From assembly GCF_964340395.1 (NCBI RefSeq), contig NC_135561.1, forward strand, positions 9,538,732 to 9,602,731: a stretch of DNA of 64,000 nucleotides. Reading direction: 5' to 3'. Shown here in pieces: positions 62,201 through 64,000 of this stretch. Source of the DNA: Glandiceps talaboti (Eukaryota; Hemichordata; Enteropneusta; Spengelidae). The translations under genes were made by a program, and so were the position numbers. Positions within the stretch are counted from its first letter, which is position 1. Each line of letters opens with the position of its first letter. A model generated the notes under the pieces. It was given only the letters and a program-made list of their open reading frames with translations. It was not told the origin of the DNA and did no database searches.

Positions 62201-63690
62201 GGTTGATATTGTATGGGGCGTGTGGTCTTTGGACATTCTGCTAATCGCCTTTCCCTGGTTATTTATAACAACTTACGGAAGTAATAAGCGAAATCCAAAT
62301 GGGAATGAAATGTCCACTCCATATAAATATTGTACTGGTAATGTGAAATTTAATTGTAAATTTATATGAAACGAACAATAAATAACCTGAATTATTTGAA
62401 AACATTTCTCGTGGAATATACAGTGTTAAAAGATGTAATAGTATCCATTTGCACCACCATTCTTGAATATTTTTGATATGATGTGTGGTATTTTGGCATT
62501 TAAGATTGCACTCTTATATGTGAAGGGACCAGTACCAAAAGGCCTAACTTCAAAAAAGTTATTTTGAGAAAAATACAAATACCATATTTTCGTCACTAGG
62601 CCCTTATGACCTTAAGTAAATCACTATTTCTTCCGCATTAGCTGTCTTCATCCACGACAATTTTGGCGAGAAAGAAGAAACAGCTACTTATCGGGAAATG
62701 TCATCTGGGCTTCTGAGAAATATGTCAATTTAGAAAAAACATTTCTTTTTGCACTTGACCCCCTTCGACGCCGAGTTAACTTTTATTCACATTTTTACTT
62801 AGTTATCTTTTAAAATAAAGATTGTCCTTTTCTGGGGTCAGCAATGATTTATGAACAACATTAGAAATGTTAAAAGTGAAAAAAATGGAGGTGGGATCTT
62901 TTGGCTCTAACCCCCCCCCCCCCCTACATCCCCTTATGTGTATGTACAGTATGTACAATGTATGCGTGAGCATGTGTCGAAAAGTCCATATGTGTTTTCT
63001 AAGAAATGCCTATGACAAAATTGGCATATTCAGTTATAAATATAACATACTAAGATGTTTATTTTCCAGATACTCACTGACAGTCAAATCACAAATCTTT
63101 CTTTACAGATGGCAAATTCAGTTTAAAATAATTGCATTTCTGAGGAAACTTGCCCTATTATAGTTACAATTTGTAAATAATAAAACTGTGTGATTTTACC
63201 TAAATCAGCTGCAAGAGAACTATTTTAGTAATTTTGTATCAGAGGACATATAGGTGACAAGACTCCCTCAACTGTGTCACTTATATATCAATATATATAT
63301 AAATCTCTCAATCAACAAAATACCGTTAGTCATTGCGTAATCTATTATTATTACATAAAGTAACTTCTCATTTTCATTTCAGTATCATTTTCTCAGTCAA
63401 CTTCTGGAATTTTGAAAGGTTTGTTAGCGATTTCGAAATAAGTAATATTACCTTTAATCCCACCTTCCTTTCTTTAGCCTTACCAACTACTGAACAACCA
63501 CCCGAGACAGGGATTCCGCATACAACCAAATCAACAACTTCAGAACCACATACAACTATTCCTGTGCCGACACCCTTCTGCGGCTGGCATAAATACCAAT
63601 GCCCAGGAGAGAACAAGTGTATTCATCGTAATTTATTATGCAATGGTCTAGTTGACTGCCTTGATGAGAATGATGAACTTAATTGTGAAG
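41267..63690 (+). CDS. LDLa/EGF multidomain extracellular protein, 5' part (16 exons, continues past the window)
   Basis: Exons: 41267-41522, 47096-47134, 47632-47748, 48940-49047, 49258-49368, 52538-52651, 53723-53833, 55184-55306, 56391-56513, 57230-57352, 58033-58152, 58491-58619, 59662-59790, 61179-61307, 61980-62099, 63478-63690. All GT-AG, every junction phase 1; 688 codons so far. Domains: signal peptide ([19 protein letters not shown]), Ser-rich linker, LDLa1, a Pro-rich 13-aa linker, LDLa2-6, EGF1-8 (EGF2-8 of the D-x-[ND]-E-C calcium-binding type), a Thr/Pro linker and LDLa7. LDLa modules have six Cys and the C-D-x-x-x-D-C-x-D-x-[ST]-D-E calcium cage. Architecture resembles LDL-receptor relatives, but no YWTD propeller, transmembrane segment or stop is in the window. 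Probably a secreted or cell-surface ligand-binding protein; ligand unknown. Confidence 0.92.
42519..42568 (+). repeat. (CAGA)n microsatellite
   Basis: A clean ACAG tetranucleotide array, about 50 bp. Confidence 0.95.
44860..45053 (+). mobile_element. Retroposon 3' tail followed by (AAAT)(GATA)n(AAAT) array
   Basis: GAGGGCCAAGGGGGAAGAC with AGACTAGCTTTTAGCTA (44873-44891) resembles the tails at about 5322 and 5955. It runs into AAATAAATAAAT, about 90 bp of GATA, then AAAT again (44931-45053). This is the expected layout of a non-LTR insert whose A-rich end became a microsatellite. Upstream limits are unclear. Confidence 0.45.
47096..47134 (+). CDS. LDLa/EGF gene exon 2 (Pro-rich microexon)
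   Basis: A 39-nt exon encoding [13 protein letters not shown] between TTACAG and C|GTGAGT, phase 1-1. It is a flexible linker between LDLa1 and LDLa2, and skipping it would keep the frame. Confidence 0.75.
47632..47748 (+). CDS. LDLa/EGF gene exon 3 (LDLa2)
   Basis: [20 protein letters not shown] followed by [15 protein letters not shown]: a full LDLa with six Cys and the acidic calcium cage. Confidence 0.92.
47771..48122. mobile_element. MITE-like inverted-repeat element in LDLa/EGF intron 3
   Basis: The left end (GCACGTGCTAACC...GGCAACTCCCATACATGACC) is inversely similar to the right end, read as GCATGCTTACC...GGCAACTCTGTATAAAATGG. A G run (47790-47805) and GGGAGGG-rich internal sequence are present. 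No ORF. It begins 23 bp after the LDLa2 donor. Confidence 0.45.
48940..49047 (+). CDS. LDLa/EGF gene exon 4 (LDLa3)
   Basis: [20 protein letters not shown] followed by [16 protein letters not shown]. The last part has D-A-D-E where S-D-E is usual, but the acidic ligands are kept. The donor is TGTG|GTAGGT. Confidence 0.9.
49116..49200 (+). repeat. (TTATG)n pentanucleotide array
   Basis: About 17 pentamers with two TTACG variants in the middle, between LDLa3 and LDLa4. Confidence 0.95.
49258..49368 (+). CDS. LDLa/EGF gene exon 5 (LDLa4)
   Basis: [20 protein letters not shown] followed by [17 protein letters not shown]. The acceptor AAAACAG has a poor pyrimidine tract and lies about 60 bp downstream of a (TTATG)n array. 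Confidence 0.87.
49950..50834. mobile_element. 885-bp inverted-repeat element in LDLa/EGF intron 5
   Basis: GGGAGCCTTCAGTAACTACA (49950-49969) matches the reverse complement of 50815-50834 with three mismatches. Just inside both ends are ATGACCC/CCCTCCCCC-rich blocks, followed by an internal (TCA)n array (50419-50453). No transposase ORF, so non-autonomous if mobile. Confidence 0.55.
52538..52651 (+). CDS. LDLa/EGF gene exon 6 (LDLa5)
   Basis: [20 protein letters not shown] followed by [17 protein letters not shown]: canonical LDLa with CDDGSDE. Confidence 0.92.
52707..52748 (+). repeat. (GTT)n microsatellite
   Basis: TTG trinucleotides 56 bp after the LDLa5 donor. Poly-Leu and poly-Val ORFs across it are artefacts. 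Confidence 0.93.
52926..53100 (+). repeat. Dispersed repeat, partner of 5588-5740
   Basis: Shared ordered blocks include ATCAGTGCCCC, GACATGTACAAT.TCTAATT, GAAAATATTGTTG.TTGT and CCCCAGT. Probably another fragment of the LINE at 5588-6025, without the C-terminal coding part. Confidence 0.5.
53723..53833 (+). CDS. LDLa/EGF gene exon 7 (LDLa6)
   Basis: [20 protein letters not shown] followed by [17 protein letters not shown]. LDLa with CGDLTDE at the calcium site. The donor is GTG|GTACGT. Confidence 0.9.
54918..55212 (+). repeat. 148/149-bp tandem duplication spanning the EGF1 acceptor
   Basis: Copy 1 (54918-55066) and copy 2 (55067-about 55212) are nearly identical. Each contains the polypyrimidine tract, the AG acceptor and the first 10 codons of EGF1. 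Only copy 2 continues into the full EGF exon. Confidence 0.95.
55036..55074 (+). pseudogene. Decoy/poison pseudo-exon from the duplicated EGF1 start
   Basis: The upstream copy keeps the acceptor (TTTTAG|ACCTAG) and [11 protein letters not shown], then TAA TAA in frame. A donor-like AAA|GTATGT follows at 55075, giving a 39-nt pseudo-exon with in-frame stops. If spliced in, it would truncate the protein after LDLa6; if not, it is a dead relic. Confidence 0.5.
55184..55306 (+). CDS. LDLa/EGF gene exon 8 (EGF1, non-canonical)
   Basis: [20 protein letters not shown] followed by [20 protein letters not shown]. Six Cys, but D-L-D-A-C lacks the usual Glu, and CMPNGTGY lacks the Asn/Asp of the hydroxylation motif, so calcium binding is doubtful. 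It resembles the first EGF after the LDLa cluster in LDL-receptor proteins. Confidence 0.9.
56086..56203 (+). repeat. (GACA)n(GACG)n(GACA)n compound microsatellite
   Basis: GACA blocks surround an inner GACG/GGAC block, in the intron before EGF2. Confidence 0.95.
56391..56513 (+). CDS. LDLa/EGF gene exon 9 (EGF2, calcium-binding type)
   Basis: [40 protein letters not shown]. It has the D-I-N-E-C calcium motif and the C-S-N-x4-Y-x-C-x-C hydroxylation motif. Confidence 0.92.
57230..57352 (+). CDS. LDLa/EGF gene exon 10 (EGF3, calcium-binding type)
   Basis: [40 protein letters not shown]. Complete cbEGF consensus. The donor is TTTG|GTGAGT. Confidence 0.92.
58033..58152 (+). CDS. LDLa/EGF gene exon 11 (EGF4, calcium-binding type)
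   Basis: [39 protein letters not shown]. Complete cbEGF. The frame upstream of the acceptor is open by chance. Confidence 0.92.
58491..58619 (+). CDS. LDLa/EGF gene exon 12 (EGF5, calcium-binding type)
   Basis: [40 protein letters not shown]. Clearly related to EGF6 and EGF7 (shared THNC.QQC.NVP..FNC.C.TGYE). The donor GACG|GTAACG is weak; a second GT 6 nt downstream (G|GTAGTA at 58626) would add two codons in frame. Confidence 0.9.
58815..59160. mobile_element. Fold-back element, copy B (partner of 13842-14170)
   Basis: TTATTGCCTGG at 58815-58825 pairs imperfectly with CCACGCAATA at 58959-58968. It aligns in order with copy A through GAGGGCTGTTA, AGCCAAGGGAA, AATCAGTGGTAG and CATACCACATGA. 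It sits between EGF5 and the duplicated EGF6 unit. Confidence 0.6.
59207..60735 (+). repeat. Exon-containing duplication, copy A (EGF6)
   Basis: A 1.53-kb unit beginning ATGCATGTAATATTAATAAA at 59207 and repeated from 60735. It contains EGF6 and most of both flanking introns, including a C run near 60301 and a short TA array near 60660. Confidence 0.93.
59662..59790 (+). CDS. LDLa/EGF gene exon 13 (EGF6, calcium-binding type)
   Basis: [40 protein letters not shown]. About 93% identical in DNA to exon 14, and the flanking introns are also alike: a recent duplicate. Confidence 0.93.
60735..61782 (+). repeat. Exon-containing duplication, copy B (EGF7), left part
   Basis: Colinear with 59207 to about 60266 of copy A, including the EGF7 exon. 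Similarity stops abruptly after AACTAAATGTG. Confidence 0.93.
61179..61307 (+). CDS. LDLa/EGF gene exon 14 (EGF7, calcium-binding type)
   Basis: [40 protein letters not shown]. Duplicate of exon 13, 1517 bp downstream, differing at about nine positions. Confidence 0.93.
61980..62099 (+). CDS. LDLa/EGF gene exon 15 (EGF8, calcium-binding type)
   Basis: [40 protein letters not shown]. cbEGF consensus kept. It lies in the 1.1-kb segment that separates the two parts of the duplicated intron (61783-62875). Confidence 0.9.
62876..63340 (+). repeat. Exon-containing duplication, copy B, right part
   Basis: Colinear with 60266-60722 of copy A (TGGAG.TGG..CCTTTTG.CTCTAACCCC onward), starting exactly where the left part of copy B stops. 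It includes the C run and the CAAAATACCGTTAGTCATTG end. Confidence 0.9.
63478..63690 (+). CDS. LDLa/EGF gene exon 16 (Thr/Pro linker, LDLa7)
   Basis: A 213-nt exon, phase 1-1. A mucin-like linker ([18 protein letters not shown].., TTIPVPTP) leads into LDLa7 ([15 protein letters not shown]...[13 protein letters not shown]). In the calcium cage N-D-E replaces S-D-E. The donor G|GTATGT shows that the gene continues. Confidence 0.9.
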
Positions 63691-64000
63691 GTATGTAAAT
63701 TCTTATCAAAGATTTTTTCAATTTAATTTTCTTGTTTAAAAAGAGCATATAACTGCCCAAGTTCCATCTACAAAGAAAATGATTTCGTATACAAAATAGA
63801 AACCATAAACAGTGTGGTCAAGAATGTAACTATATATTAAAAATATCGCATCATATTAAATATGTCGTTTGATCCAGTGATTTCATTGCGTGTAATATAA
63901 TCCTCCATCATTGATAAATGGGTATGTTTTAAGTTGATAATTATACCTATAGTCTACCAAATGCATCCATTTCCTTGAATACATTACAAATCCTAATTCA

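Overview
This window is animal (metazoan) nuclear DNA. It holds three spliced genes with canonical GT-AG introns, long AT-rich introns and intergenic DNA, dense microsatellites (TA, TATG, GACA, GATA, trinucleotides) and short non-autonomous transposon and retroposon relics. The LDLa plus calcium-binding EGF protein and the TDP2 orthologue are animal-type genes. The sequence is consistent with an invertebrate, possibly a deuterostome such as a hemichordate or lancelet, but I cannot fix the phylum from sequence alone. There are no bacterial operons, CRISPR arrays, rRNA genes or intact transposase/reverse transcriptase genes.

Layout. 1-4,075: a possible exon end at the very start, then non-coding DNA that may include a long TDP2 3' UTR. 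4,076-9,948 (minus): a complete six-exon TDP2 gene, about 376 aa, with all catalytic motifs of the family. 9,949-10,258: a compact divergent promoter. 10,259-23,909 (plus): a complete 11-exon gene for a membrane-anchored alpha/beta-hydrolase-fold protein of about 420 aa. The usual nucleophile serine of this protein is replaced by glutamate. 23,958-41,266: a 17-kb intergenic stretch with most of the long TA arrays, two local tandem duplications and, at best, two orphan 5' exons (ends at 28,681 and 34,717). 41,267-63,690 and beyond (plus): the 5' part of a large secreted or membrane protein gene. It encodes a signal peptide, six LDLa modules, eight EGF modules, a Thr/Pro-rich linker and a seventh LDLa. 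All internal exons are phase 1-1 modules. The gene runs off the right edge.

How the genes relate. TDP2 (repair of topoisomerase 2 adducts) and the hydrolase-fold gene share one short intergenic region and are probably driven from a bidirectional promoter; no functional link is shown. The LDLa/EGF gene is still growing by exon duplication: EGF6 and EGF7 are a recent roughly 1.5-kb exon-plus-intron duplication, and the EGF1 acceptor region has been duplicated over about 148 bp, leaving a decoy 39-nt pseudo-exon with in-frame stops.

The observations most worth checking are the Glu-for-Ser hydrolase elbow, the decoy/poison exon, the split EGF duplication, and several terminal-inverted-repeat or fold-back element families that have two copies in this window.
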